Shown: piece after piece, positions 33,883-43,297 of the stretch
Numbering within the stretch: position 1 is the stretch's first letter
Layout: every line of letters begins with the position of its first letter
NCBI GenBank assembly: GCA_024279935.1
Contig: JAJRQZ010000130.1
Location: 1 to 54,845, forward strand
Source of the DNA: Bacteroidota bacterium
GTDB lineage: Bacteria; Bacteroidota; Bacteroidia; Bacteroidales; F082
DNA: 54,845 nt
Direction: 5' to 3'
Translations under genes and position numbers: made by a program
Notes under the pieces: generated by a model
What the model was told of the DNA's origin: nothing
The model's input: only the letters and a program-made list of their open reading frames with translations
Database searches by the model: none

Positions 33883-36093
33883 TTATTGCAGGCCCGGCAA
33901 TGCCTGGCCTTTAAAACTCAAACAAAAAGTACTGCCTTTGTTTTCTTCAGTTTCAACGCTTAATTCCGCATCGATTATCCGGGCATATTCCTTGCAAAGA
34001 ATCAAGCCCATGCCGCTGCTTTTCTCGTCCATTGTCCCGGGTCGGTTAAAATCGAAATCCAAATCGAAAATGTGGGGAATTTTACCTTTGGGGAATCCGA
34101 TTCCCGTATCTGAGACACAAACCTTTATTTCTTTGCCTGTTTTTATCGAGCTAACAGTTACCTGCCCTTCACGATTTGTAAATTTAACGGCATTGTTAAT
34201 CAGGTTTTGCAGTATTTGCAACAGTATTCTTTCATCGGTGGTTATATTGAAGTCATCGCTAATATCAAGCTCGAATTTTATCCGCTTTTGCTCAAAAGAA
34301 CTTTGAAACAAATGCCATATTTGCTCAAGCGACTTTTTGAGCAGAAATTGCTTAACAATTGGTTTTATCAGGCCCTGTTGGCTTCGTCCCCAGTTTAAAA
34401 GGTTTTCGAGGAGGACAAAAGTCTCCCTCGCATTTGCAAGCAGCATCGAAATCATCCTCCTTTTTTCAGTATCGGGGTAGTCGTCCCAACGTTTTTCGAG
34501 CAAATCGAGAAAACCGAGCAAACTATTGTAAGGGCTCTTCAGGTCATGTCCGATGATAGAGAAAAACTTATCCTTGGCCTTGTTTAATTCAAGAAGTTGC
34601 TGCTGTTTGTCGTTCAGGTTATCGTTTAGGCTGTTCAATTCCTCGTTTACCGTTTTAAGTTCCTCGTTAGCATGCTTAGACTTTTCGTTCCTGATGGAAA
34701 GCTGTTTATATAATTCATCAATTCTCCTTCTATTACGGCGCAAACTGATAATAAACAGCGACAAACCGATAAATATGAGCAGGAACAGGACCAACCCAAC
34801 TGCCTGAAGAACAATGATGTCATTCTTTATCTCATTTTCTTTTTCAAGGATCTTAAGGTTATATTTTTGCTTTGCAACATGTTTGTCAAAATCCATTATG
34901 GCTATCTTGTTCCTTGCTTCCACGGAGCTTACGCTGTCTTTAATGCCCTCAAACTGCTTATAATAGCTCAAGGCCTCCAATGGTTTGTTTGTCAGCTCCT
35001 TCAAGTTGGCCAACGATTGAAGGGCGTTTTGCATATAAACTAAAATACCCAAACTGTCAGCAAGTTGCAAACCCCTGCTCAAGTATCTGTCGGCCGCCCC
35101 AAAATCGCCAACAGTAACATAATAAATACCGAGGTTCACTAAAATAGCCGCCTTATTGTTAGGCACTTTATCAATTAATGGACTGACAACAACTTTATCA
35201 TAATAGTATTTTGCCGAATCGTAATCCTTCATTGCCAAAAAAACATTACCAATATTCGTATTAGCCGCCAGAATATATTGCTCCTTTGTGAATTCCGGTG
35301 CAGACTCAACGCTTTTTCTGTAATAAAACACGGCAGAATCATAACTGCGGTCGTTTTGAAAATACAGTTCCCCCATATTTAAATAAATACCCGACTTATT
35401 GTTAATTTTCTTGACCTTTTTGTCCAGGGCAATGGCTTTTTTATAATATGAAAGCGACATATCAAAATCATTTACCTTGGAGTATAATATTCCATAAGCG
35501 GTATATACGAACATCAACAATACCGAGTCCTCATTTAGCTTGAGCTCATCCGTCACCTGCTCCAGGTTCTCAGCGGCTTCAACATAGCAGTCTTTGATGA
35601 TAAGCAAATTCGATAAGTCGAACTTTGCTTTTGTGATCAAGCTTTTGATCCCGAATTTCGTGCAATATTCAATGGTTAGCCTATAATATCGCTCAGCACT
35701 GTCGGTATTGTATAAATTTCCGTAAAGCATTGCTATATTTCCTAGAACAGCCCCCTTCCCTTTCCTGTAATTTTCAATATCAGAGAACTTTAATGCTTGT
35801 TTGTATTCTATCAGCGCCGAATTGAGATCATTCTTCATCCAAAAATATGTTCCCCTGTAATTATAGGCTTTTAACAATCCCAATTTATAATTTTCTTGTT
35901 TTGAAAGCCTAAGTAGCGAATCGATATATATAAACGCACTATCGGGAGCAATGTGAACCAGCTCTTCACAAACTTGCACCAACTGATTGATATGTGCCGT
36001 ATCAGCAGTAGGCCCCATGCCAGCATTTTGCCCTTTGATTCCCGTAAAACATAGGGCAACATATACATATATGAGATAATATTTAAACTTCAT
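33883..36093 (-). CDS. TPR-containing sensor histidine kinase
   Basis: 736 residues from the ATG at 36093; the longer frame needs a TTG start. A signal peptide (about 22 residues) is followed by tetratricopeptide-like repeats up to about residue 395, a transmembrane helix (about 425-447), and a coiled coil to about 500. The HisKA domain has its phospho-acceptor His in FFSIIGHDLKSP near 515, and the HATPase domain has NLINNAVKF, DTGIGFPKG and SSGMGLIL. This is the common Bacteroidota layout. No response-regulator gene is adjacent, so it is an orphan kinase. The TPR part probably senses a periplasmic protein or envelope state. Confidence 0.88.
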   Translation of the reverse strand: MKFKYYLIYVYVALCFTGIKGQNAGMGPTADTAHINQLVQVCEELVHIAPDSAFIYIDSLLRLSKQENYKLGLLKAYNYRGTYFWMKNDLNSALIEYKQALKFSDIENYRKGKGAVLGNIAMLYGNLYNTDSAERYYRLTIEYCTKFGIKSLITKAKFDLSNLLIIKDCYVEAAENLEQVTDELKLNEDSVLLMFVYTAYGILYSKVNDFDMSLSYYKKAIALDKKVKKINNKSGIYLNMGELYFQNDRSYDSAVFYYRKSVESAPEFTKEQYILAANTNIGNVFLAMKDYDSAKYYYDKVVVSPLIDKVPNNKAAILVNLGIYYVTVGDFGAADRYLSRGLQLADSLGILVYMQNALQSLANLKELTNKPLEALSYYKQFEGIKDSVSSVEARNKIAIMDFDKHVAKQKYNLKILEKENEIKNDIIVLQAVGLVLFLLIFIGLSLFIISLRRNRRRIDELYKQLSIRNEKSKHANEELKTVNEELNSLNDNLNDKQQQLLELNKAKDKFFSIIGHDLKSPYNSLLGFLDLLEKRWDDYPDTEKRRMISMLLANARETFVLLENLLNWGRSQQGLIKPIVKQFLLKKSLEQIWHLFQSSFEQKRIKFELDISDDFNITTDERILLQILQNLINNAVKFTNREGQVTVSSIKTGKEIKVCVSDTGIGFPKGKIPHIFDLDFDFNRPGTMDEKSSGMGLILCKEYARIIDAELSVETEENKGSTFCLSFKGQALPGLQ

Positions 36094-36266
36094 AGTTATT
36101 GCATTCAAATATTCAAGTTTTATCGCGTGAACAAATTATCGTAAAGAAATGATTTAACAAGGTATAAAAATAAAAAAATAATTGACTATATTTCAATAAA
36201 AAGCAAAATAAATAACAAAAACTTATTCTTTCAGTAAGGAATCATCGTTTTGATCGACTGAATGTT

Positions 36267-36290
36267 TATATTTAAGTATTTGCTTATATA
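36267..36290. promoter_or_regulatory. Inverted repeat upstream of the mer operon
   Basis: TATATTTAAG-TATTTG-CTTATATA has arms TAAG/CTTA extended by TATA on both sides with a 6-bp centre. It lies 40 bases before the start of the ArsR-type regulator and is a reasonable operator for it. It is rich in A and T, so chance is not excluded. Confidence 0.4.
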
Positions 36291-36330
36291 ATAATTTTAT
36301 TAAAATTACGTTATAGAAATAAAAAAAATC

Positions 36331-36699
36331 ATGGGTATTAAGTGTATAAGAGTTTTTGCCGACCAAAAGCAGATTGAGTCATGTAGGCACAGGGTAGGTT
36401 CTATGTCGCAGGCGTTCACTAATTTAAGTAAGATCCTAGCCCTTGGCGGGAACGAAGTTAGATTGAAAATACTATTCCTCTTAAAAGATGAAGGCGAGCT
36501 TTGTCCCTGCGACATATCAGATATACTTGGCATGAGCATTCCTGCCATATCGCAGCACCTAAGAAAGATGAAGGACGGCAATATACTGATTAGCAGACGA
36601 ACAGGGCAAACTATTTTTTATTCATTGGCTGAAGGTCAAAAAAAGATCATCGAGCCTATCATAAGTAATATTCACCACGAATTAATCAATCAAAAATAA
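36331..36699 (+). CDS. ArsR-family regulator of the mercury operon
   Basis: 122 residues. The winged helix-turn-helix is at about 35-95 (GGNEVRLKILFLL, ILGMSIPAISQHLRKM). The metal-site motif CPCD near residue 56, at the start of the recognition region, matches the classical ArsR CxC site. Two more Cys near the N-terminus (C5, C18) may join in. It precedes merTP by 5 bp and so is expected to repress the mer operon and release DNA on Hg(II) binding. The usual proteobacterial regulator MerR is of a different family. Confidence 0.82.
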   Translation: MGIKCIRVFADQKQIESCRHRVGSMSQAFTNLSKILALGGNEVRLKILFLLKDEGELCPCDISDILGMSIPAISQHLRKMKDGNILISRRTGQTIFYSLAEGQKKIIEPIISNIHHELINQK

Positions 36700-36704
36700 G
36701 GATC

Positions 36705-37307
36705 ATGAAGGAAAAGTCAAATTCAGCCAGGTATGCGGGAGCAAGTGTTTTCACGGCAATAGCTGCTTCCCTATGCTGCATAACACCCGTGCTTGCCTTA
36801 ATAGCGGGAAGCTCGGTCATCGCATCCTCTTTCAGGTGGCTTGAGCCGTTTCGACCATATTTCATAGGGCTTACGATATTGGTATTGGCTTATGCATGGT
36901 TTCAGGAACTTAAGCCTAAAAAGGCTGATGAAATTGATTGCGACTGCGAAACTGATGAAAAACCATCATTTTGGCAAAGCAGGAAATTTTTATTTATAAT
37001 AACGGTTTTTGCGGCCTTGATGACGGCCTTCCCCTATTATTCATCAATATTTTATCCCCAAAAAGAAAAGGAAATAATCATTGTAAAAGCGGAAAACATC
37101 GTAGAAAGAACCTTTGATATCGAGGGAATGACTTGCCCTGCATGTAATTTCCACATTCAAGATGCAGTAAATGGAAATCGAGGTGTTATCGATGTCAAGG
37201 CCGATTATAAGACAGCTAAAGCCGTTGTGAGATACGATAAATCGAAAACGAACAGCGATAGCATAGTAAAATATATAAATGAAACACCGTACAAGGTAAA
37301 ACAATAA
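36705..37307 (+). CDS. MerT-MerP fusion, mercuric transport protein
   Basis: 200 residues. The N-terminal part (1-115) is MerT-like: a Cys pair in the first membrane helix (SLCCITPVLA, residues 23-24), a CDC motif in the loop near 79, and three membrane helices. The C-terminal part (about 130-200) is a MerP-like heavy-metal domain with GMTCPACNF. It imports Hg(II) to the cytosol for reduction. Fused MerTP is known in Bacteroidota and differs from the separate proteobacterial genes. It ends 4 bp before merA. Confidence 0.85.
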   Translation: MKEKSNSARYAGASVFTAIAASLCCITPVLALIAGSSVIASSFRWLEPFRPYFIGLTILVLAYAWFQELKPKKADEIDCDCETDEKPSFWQSRKFLFIITVFAALMTAFPYYSSIFYPQKEKEIIIVKAENIVERTFDIEGMTCPACNFHIQDAVNGNRGVIDVKADYKTAKAVVRYDKSKTNSDSIVKYINETPYKVKQ

Positions 37308-37311
37308 TTAC

Positions 37312-38952
37312 ATGAGAACAGTTAAGTTTAAGATATCGGGCATGACTTGTGGCAATTGCGCAAGCCGTATAGGGAAACATTTATCATCAAAAGACGGGAT
37401 ACGCAATAACAAAGTGAGCTACGCCTCCGGCGAAGGAGAGTTTACTTTTGACCCCGATATAATTTCCAAGGAGGAGATCAAGAACATAATCGACCGGGAA
37501 ACACATTATAATGTTGTGGGCGAGATAGGAAATGAAGCAAGAGCAAACACACATTTCGACTTAATAATCATAGGAGGCGGTTCGGCGGCGTTTTCGGCCG
37601 CCATCAAAGCCGAGGGCCTGGGCCTGTCAACTTTGATGGTGAACGCAGGTCTCGACTTCGGCGGCACTTGCGTAAACGTGGGTTGCGTACCTTCAAAAAA
37701 CCTCATAAGGGCTGCTGAAACTGCCTACCACTCAAAACATTCCAATTTCCCGGGCCTGAAGCCGAAGGGGGTCGATATAGATTTTCAGTCGGTTATAAAA
37801 GGAAAAAAGGAATTGGTTTCCTCTCTTCAACAAAAAAAATATATTGAGGTCGTAAGTGATTTCGACAATCTTGTTTTGCTAAAAGGTTTTGCTCAGTTTG
37901 TCGATAATAAAACTATTATTATTGACGGAACGGATAAATATACGGCATTGAAATTTATAATTGCCACAGGTTCAACAACAAAAGTTCCTGAAATTGCCGG
38001 ACTGGCAAATATTGATTATTTAACGAGCGAGAGTTTGTTCGACATGGAAGAACAGCCGGAATCCCTAATCGTCTTAGGCGGTGGCTATATTGCACTTGAG
38101 ATAGCACAAGCCTATCACCGGCTGGGCACAAAAATAGTCTTGCTGCAACGCTCCAAAAACGTTCTCTCCAGGCTAAATCCTGAAATATCTGAAGAGCTGT
38201 TGAAGCATTTACGAAATGAAGGCATGGAGATTCATACCGGGATTGATTTTGAGGAAGCCTCCGAAAACGAATCCGGCATAATAGTAAAAACCAGAAAATC
38301 AGGAAAACCCCTATTGTTCGAAGCCGATAAAATTCTTGTTTCAACAGGAACTAAACCGAACACTTATAATTTGGGACTTGAAAAAATAGGGCTTGAAACA
38401 GAAAAAAGCAATCATGTTAAAGTTGACGACCATTTACAAACAAGCCATTCAAACATTTATGCGGCAGGGGATTGCATAAATACTCCTGCTTATGTTTATA
38501 CGGCTGCCCGCGAAGGCAGGATTGCCGTTGAAAACGCTTTCTCGGGAACAGACTTCAAAATAGATTATTCCTCGCTGCCATGGGTGGTATTCACCGATCC
38601 GCAAATAGCCGGGACAGGCATCGACGAAGCGGAAGCAATAAAAATGAACATCCCGTTCGAGGCTTCCAGGATTGAACTGAAAGATATTCCGAGGGCGATT
38701 GTTGCGAACGACACCAGGGGTTTTATAAAACTGATACGCAACAAAGAAACTGATATGCTCATCGGTGCGCGCATTGTTGCCCCCGAAGGCGGCGAGCTTA
38801 TCCAACAACTTAGCATGGCAATTAAATATGGGATTGGAATAAAAGAGCTTTCAGAAGACATGTTCCCATATCTCACTCTTAGCGAGGGCATTAAACTAGC
38901 AGCTATTACATTTGGAAAAGACATCTCCAAACTTAGCTGCTGCGCTACGTGA
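37312..38952 (+). CDS. merA: Mercuric reductase with N-terminal HMA domain
   Basis: 546 residues. Residues 1-65 form a heavy-metal domain with GMTCGNC (C13 and C16). The flavin disulfide oxidoreductase core follows: FAD motif IIGGGSAAFSA, redox pair C120/C125 in GGTCVNVGCVPSK, NAD(P) motif GGGYIALE, and the second FAD motif YAAGDC. The C-terminal Cys pair (residues 543-544) is the Hg(II) hand-over site. It reduces Hg(II) to Hg(0). An A8 run around 37832-37839 stays in frame. Confidence 0.95.
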   Translation: MRTVKFKISGMTCGNCASRIGKHLSSKDGIRNNKVSYASGEGEFTFDPDIISKEEIKNIIDRETHYNVVGEIGNEARANTHFDLIIIGGGSAAFSAAIKAEGLGLSTLMVNAGLDFGGTCVNVGCVPSKNLIRAAETAYHSKHSNFPGLKPKGVDIDFQSVIKGKKELVSSLQQKKYIEVVSDFDNLVLLKGFAQFVDNKTIIIDGTDKYTALKFIIATGSTTKVPEIAGLANIDYLTSESLFDMEEQPESLIVLGGGYIALEIAQAYHRLGTKIVLLQRSKNVLSRLNPEISEELLKHLRNEGMEIHTGIDFEEASENESGIIVKTRKSGKPLLFEADKILVSTGTKPNTYNLGLEKIGLETEKSNHVKVDDHLQTSHSNIYAAGDCINTPAYVYTAAREGRIAVENAFSGTDFKIDYSSLPWVVFTDPQIAGTGIDEAEAIKMNIPFEASRIELKDIPRAIVANDTRGFIKLIRNKETDMLIGARIVAPEGGELIQQLSMAIKYGIGIKELSEDMFPYLTLSEGIKLAAITFGKDISKLSCCAT

Positions 38953-39104
38953 TTATGGGCATGTATGCAGATCCCGATTTAATCGGAATAATTGTATCTA
39001 TCTGAAAAAATACATTCCAGCCCTCAATCAGCTTTACACCCTTGCCTCCTAAATTCTTTTTCTTTACTTTGCCATTCATAAATCATAAAAGAAGAAAAAA
39101 AATA

Positions 39105-40355
39105 GTGGGAAAACTAAATAACAACAGATGGTCAATAATGTTCAGCCTGATATTTGCCGGCGAAATGATATTTAGCCTACCATTTCATATTGCACGCTTC
39201 TTCCGCCCTACCCTTCTTGACGCCTTTAGTTTAACAAATACTCAATTAGGCGATATTGTTCTCCCCTATGGTATTATGGCCATGCTTGGTTATTTCCCCG
39301 GGGGTATGTTGGCCGACAGGTTTTCAGCCAGAAAACTAATGAGCTTTTCACTTCTCGCAACTGCGGCAGGCGGAATTTACATGAGCTATATCCCAGGGAT
39401 AAGCGGTTTATATTTTCTATTCGCCTGGTGGGGAATAACAACAATATTCCTGTTTTGGGCACCTATGATAAAGGCTGTCAGGGAATGGGGAGGCAATAAC
39501 TCGCAAGGAAAGGCATTTGGTTTGCTGGACGGGGGCAGAGGGTTGGCGGCGGCGGCAGTTTCAAGTTTGGCAGTGTTTATTTTGGCCCGATCCTTTGGTG
39601 GCAACCTAAATGAGATATCCGACGAACAACGTATTTCTGCAATTAGAGGCATCATTCTTCTATATACATTTTTTACAGCTGTCGCAGGAATACTAATTTG
39701 GATTTTTGTCCCCGACGGCAAAATTGTCGAAACTAACAATTCACACAAGCCCAAAAGCCCCCTAAATCTCCTGATGGCCAAAAACTTATGGCTTCAGGCC
39801 ATAGTCGTGGTCAGTGCTTATAGTGCCTACAAAGGCCTGGATTATTACTCTTTGTATGCTGTCGATTTTTTAAATATGAACGAACTGCGGGCTTCGGCAT
39901 TTGTCTCCAACGCCAGTTATTTACGTCCTGTGGGCGCCATAGCGGCAGGATTGCTCGTAGATAAGTTCAGTGGCAAAAGAATCATTGGCATAAGCTTCAT
40001 CTTGCTTGCCATTGTATATTCCTTATTGTCCATATTAACACCAAGCCGGGAAATCAAGCTATTGTTAATATCTAATCTGCTGATTTCGTTTTTTGCAGTT
40101 TACGCATTGAGGGGAGTTTATTTTGCCCTGGTTGAAGAAACAAAGATACCTGCAAGCTTTACCGGAACCGCCGTAGGAATAATCTCGGTAATAGGTTATG
40201 CCCCGGATGTGTTTTTTAATTCATTGGCCGGCAGGCTATTGGACAACAGCCCCGGATTGCTTGGCTATCAACATTTTTATTATGTGTTAATTGCTTTCTC
40301 GCTCATCGGTTTAACCGCTACATCTTACCTGGACACTAAAAAAAGCAAGTATTAA
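39105..40355 (+). CDS. Major facilitator superfamily transporter
   Basis: The frame is open from 39042 with a TTG, but the likely start is the GTG at 39105 or the ATG at 39138, before the first membrane helix. About 416 residues with 12 hydrophobic segments, a loop A-type motif GMLADRFSARK near residue 65, and LLVDKFSGKRI in the second half. No substrate-specific motif was recognised. It is a single gene that precedes the GNAT-like gene by 43 bp; the two may share a transcript. It may belong to glycerol-3-phosphate- or nitrate-type MFS, but this is not resolved. Confidence 0.75.
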   Translation: MGKLNNNRWSIMFSLIFAGEMIFSLPFHIARFFRPTLLDAFSLTNTQLGDIVLPYGIMAMLGYFPGGMLADRFSARKLMSFSLLATAAGGIYMSYIPGISGLYFLFAWWGITTIFLFWAPMIKAVREWGGNNSQGKAFGLLDGGRGLAAAAVSSLAVFILARSFGGNLNEISDEQRISAIRGIILLYTFFTAVAGILIWIFVPDGKIVETNNSHKPKSPLNLLMAKNLWLQAIVVVSAYSAYKGLDYYSLYAVDFLNMNELRASAFVSNASYLRPVGAIAAGLLVDKFSGKRIIGISFILLAIVYSLLSILTPSREIKLLLISNLLISFFAVYALRGVYFALVEETKIPASFTGTAVGIISVIGYAPDVFFNSLAGRLLDNSPGLLGYQHFYYVLIAFSLIGLTATSYLDTKKSKY

Positions 40356-40398
40356 AACAAATTTCCTATTTTTACATAAAATAAATACAGCATACGGC

Positions 40399-41571
40399 AT
40401 GGATAGTAATTTCAAACTGATAGAGGTAAACAACAAGGCGAGCGTTAAACTGTTTCTTGATTTCCCATCCGATTTATATAAAAACGACAATAACTGGGTC
40501 CGTCACCTGGATACCGATATCGAAAAGGTTTTTGACCCTAAAAAAAACAAGGCCTTCCGTAGCGGTGAGGCTATAAGATGGGTTCTGACCTCCAACAGCG
40601 AGCCAATTGGCAGGATAGCTGCATTTTACGACAGGAAGTCTTCAGTAAAAGAAGAACAACCCACAGGCGGAATTGGGTTTTTTGAATGCATCAACAATCA
40701 AGAAGCCGCGGGCTATATGTTCGACGCCTCAATCGAATGGCTAAAAAACAAAGGCATGGAAGCCGTTGACGGCCCGATAAATTTTGGTTCGCGGGAAATT
40801 TTTTGGGGTTGTTTAATAGAAGGATTTTATGAGCCCGTTTACAATATGCCATATAATCACGCCTATTATAACGATTTATTCGAGAACTACGGTTTCCGTA
40901 ATTTTTTCAATCAGTTTACTTATCACACAAAACTTAAGTTAGGATTGACAGATCCTAAAATAAAGGAAAACGCCATTAAACTTAAGGAAGACACCGATAT
41001 TAGTTTTGGCAACCACGACCTGAAGAACCCAAAAAAAACCGCTGATAACTTTCTGGAAGTCTTTAATGCAGCATGGGCTAAATTCCCGGGGGTCAAACCT
41101 CTTACCCAAAAGCATGCCGATGCCTTGTTCAAGAACCTAAAACATATTCTCGACCCTAAACTGCTTATATTCGCTTATCATAAACAAAGGCCTATCGCCT
41201 TCTTTTTGATGATACCCGACCTAAACCCTATAATCAAGAAGTTCAACGGCAAATTACATCTAATCAATAAATTAAGGCTTCTCTATGATTTAAAGATCAG
41301 AAAAGCCAGTCATAGGGCCTTGGGCCTGATATTCGGGGTTGTCCCCGAATTCCAAGGGAGAAAAATAACTGATGGGATGATAAACTACTTTGAGGAGGAA
41401 GTTGGCAGGGGCGTGCATTATACCGACCTGGAAATGAATTGGATAGGCGACTTTAACCCTAAAATGATCAATATGATAAAAAACATTGATGCCGACATCA
41501 GAAAAGTTCATGTTACCTACAGATATTTATTCGATAGAAAAAAAGAATTTAAAAGAGCGAAAATCATATAA
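40399..41571 (+). CDS. GNAT-superfamily acyltransferase-like protein
   Basis: 390 residues. The layout resembles a double GNAT fold widespread in Bacteroidota. The C-terminal half has the cofactor-loop-like segment VVPEFQGRKITDGM near residue 315, and the N-terminal half contains FGSREIFWGCLIEGF. Substrate and cofactor are unknown. No coupling to a pathway is seen, since flanking genes are a transporter upstream and a mobile-element remnant downstream. Confidence 0.55.
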   Translation: MDSNFKLIEVNNKASVKLFLDFPSDLYKNDNNWVRHLDTDIEKVFDPKKNKAFRSGEAIRWVLTSNSEPIGRIAAFYDRKSSVKEEQPTGGIGFFECINNQEAAGYMFDASIEWLKNKGMEAVDGPINFGSREIFWGCLIEGFYEPVYNMPYNHAYYNDLFENYGFRNFFNQFTYHTKLKLGLTDPKIKENAIKLKEDTDISFGNHDLKNPKKTADNFLEVFNAAWAKFPGVKPLTQKHADALFKNLKHILDPKLLIFAYHKQRPIAFFLMIPDLNPIIKKFNGKLHLINKLRLLYDLKIRKASHRALGLIFGVVPEFQGRKITDGMINYFEEEVGRGVHYTDLEMNWIGDFNPKMINMIKNIDADIRKVHVTYRYLFDRKKEFKRAKII

Positions 41572-41673
41572 TAACGAAACATCATTGATTGACTTTTAAC
41601 ACAAAAGCCTATGATTGCCCCTCAAATGAATAATCATCTGATAATGAAGATAAAATGTCAGATGACAATAAAA

Positions 41674-41837
41674 TAAGACCGTTGCAAAAGACAATATTTT
41701 GTTCAAATTCGAGGCGGCAGTATTTTTAAACCCACAGCAGACTGTTGTCTGTGAGGACTTTAAAAACACGGCTACGAAGAAGGTGAATAAAAGATTGTCT
41801 TAATTCATTAAAAAAACCTAGTCTTGCAACGGTCTTA
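41674..41837. mobile_element. MITE-like element, internally deleted IS remnant
   Basis: Perfect 14-bp terminal inverted repeats TAAGACCGTTGCAA (41674-41687) and TTGCAACGGTCTTA (41824-41837) bound a 164-bp element without a transposase gene. The ends resemble those of transposases common in Bacteroidota, but I cannot name the family. A target duplication is not clear. It lies before a truncated gene tail. Confidence 0.65.
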
Positions 41838-41880
41838 AAATGCATTTTACCCATTGGCTGAAGGACCCGCGAAAACCTAG

Positions 41881-42063
41881 TTTATCGTTTCATTCTATGC
41901 CGTCGGAATATACGATGACGGGATTTATGACGAAAACAGCTATCATGTTCGCGACAAAGAAGGAAATCCCGCTAAAGCCTTATTAAAAAATATAGTTTTA
42001 TGGCTTCTTTCCGGAGGGATATTCTTTACTTCACACTTAAAATTTATAACAATTAACAAATAA
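41881..42063 (+). pseudogene. Truncated gene tail after the MITE
   Basis: Sixty codons are open from just after a TAG (41878-41880) to a TAA (42061-42063) with no start codon. The translation looks real: GIYDDGIYDENSYHV, then DKEGNPAKALLKN, then a hydrophobic stretch (IVLWLLSGGIFFT). It seems to be the C-terminus of a membrane protein whose front part was lost, probably linked to the MITE 43 bp upstream. The family is not recognised. The rest of the gap to the RND genes (42064-42120) holds a weak -7 element TATTTTCG at 42079-42086. Confidence 0.5.
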
Positions 42064-42120
42064 TAAGGTATATTTTTCTATTTTCGTGCATACAAATACT
42101 CACATCAAATTATTATCATA

Positions 42121-43293
42121 ATGAATAAATCTATTGCACTAATGTTGAATATAAGCTTTGTCCTCATAATATCAGGATTGGCTTCATGCAAAAGCAACGA
42201 GCCTGCTCAAATGGCCCCGCCGGTAATTACTGTTGTTAAGGCGCTAAAGAAAGACGTCCCAATATATCATGAATTTGTCGGCCAGGTTTATGGAAGCAGC
42301 GACATACCTATCAGGGCCCGTGTAAGCGGTTTCCTTGAAGGGATCCATTTCCCTGAAGGAACAACTGTCAGGAAAGGCCAGCTTTTATACTCTATCGACC
42401 CTGAGCCTTTCAAAGCAGAAGTTGCCGTTGAGGAAAGCAGGCTTGCAGAGGCACAAACTTCTTTGGCAAAAGCCGAAAACGATTTGAGCCGGATAAAACC
42501 ACTTGCCGCGATAAACGCTGTCAGCAAAAGCGATCTCGATGCTGCCGTAGCCCAGTTCGAGGCTGCGCAGGCCTATGTAGAAGCATCGAAATCAAGCCTG
42601 GAGATTGCAAACATCAATCTTGGCTATTGCCGGGTAAAGTCGCCCATTAACGGATTGATAGGGAAAACCAAAGCGAAAGTCGGGGAATTTGTGGGTCAAA
42701 CCCCAAACCCGGTAATTTTGAACACCGTTTCTACAACCGATACTGTCTTGGTAGAGTTTTTCCTGACGGAATCCGACTTTATTGTCCTTGCACGACAAGC
42801 GATTAAGGAGGAAAAAATTGGGGAAATCAGGGATAGTGAAGATTTCAAGCCCGATATCAGCCTAATTCTAGCTGATGGCTCCACTTTTAAATATAAAGGC
42901 CATTTAAATTTTATTGACAGGAGCATCGATCCAAATACCGGCTCATTGCTTGTTCAAACAATTTTCCCCAATCCTGAAAAATTACTCCGCCCGGGTTTAT
43001 ATGCCAAGATTAAAATCATGATGGACAATGCCAAAGGAGCCATCATCATCCCGCAGAGGTGCATTACCGAACTACAAGGCCAATATTCGGTTTATGTTGT
43101 CAACGACAGTAGCATGGTCGAAACGCGCCAGGTCGAAGTAGGCCCCAAAATTGATGATTACTGGCTCATAACCGATGGATTGCAAGCCGGGGAAATGGTC
43201 GTAATCGATGCATTGCAAAAAGTTGGCTCAGGAACTATCATCACACCTGAAATGATTGAGTTCAAAAGTCAATTTAACAATTCACAAAACTAA
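42121..43293 (+). CDS. RND efflux periplasmic adaptor, lipoprotein
   Basis: 390 residues of the HlyD/AcrA family with lipobox LASC (C23). The order is N-terminal beta barrel half, biotinyl-lipoyl segment (GFLEGIHFPEGTTVRKGQLLY), alpha hairpin (about 100-165), second lipoyl half (YCRVKSPINGLIG), and the barrel/MP domain with IIPQRCITE. It links the inner-membrane pump to the outer-membrane channel. It is first of a three-gene operon (4 bp to the pump). Confidence 0.9.
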   Translation: MNKSIALMLNISFVLIISGLASCKSNEPAQMAPPVITVVKALKKDVPIYHEFVGQVYGSSDIPIRARVSGFLEGIHFPEGTTVRKGQLLYSIDPEPFKAEVAVEESRLAEAQTSLAKAENDLSRIKPLAAINAVSKSDLDAAVAQFEAAQAYVEASKSSLEIANINLGYCRVKSPINGLIGKTKAKVGEFVGQTPNPVILNTVSTTDTVLVEFFLTESDFIVLARQAIKEEKIGEIRDSEDFKPDISLILADGSTFKYKGHLNFIDRSIDPNTGSLLVQTIFPNPEKLLRPGLYAKIKIMMDNAKGAIIIPQRCITELQGQYSVYVVNDSSMVETRQVEVGPKIDDYWLITDGLQAGEMVVIDALQKVGSGTIITPEMIEFKSQFNNSQN

Positions 43294-43297
43294 GATC

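Noticed and set aside
37832-37839. A8 run in merA as a further frameshift
   Set aside because: The protein is full length with conserved motifs on both sides in one frame.
38953-39104. Terminator after merA
   Set aside because: CCGAT-TTA-ATCGG near 38982 can form a short stem, but no T run follows, so it was not called.
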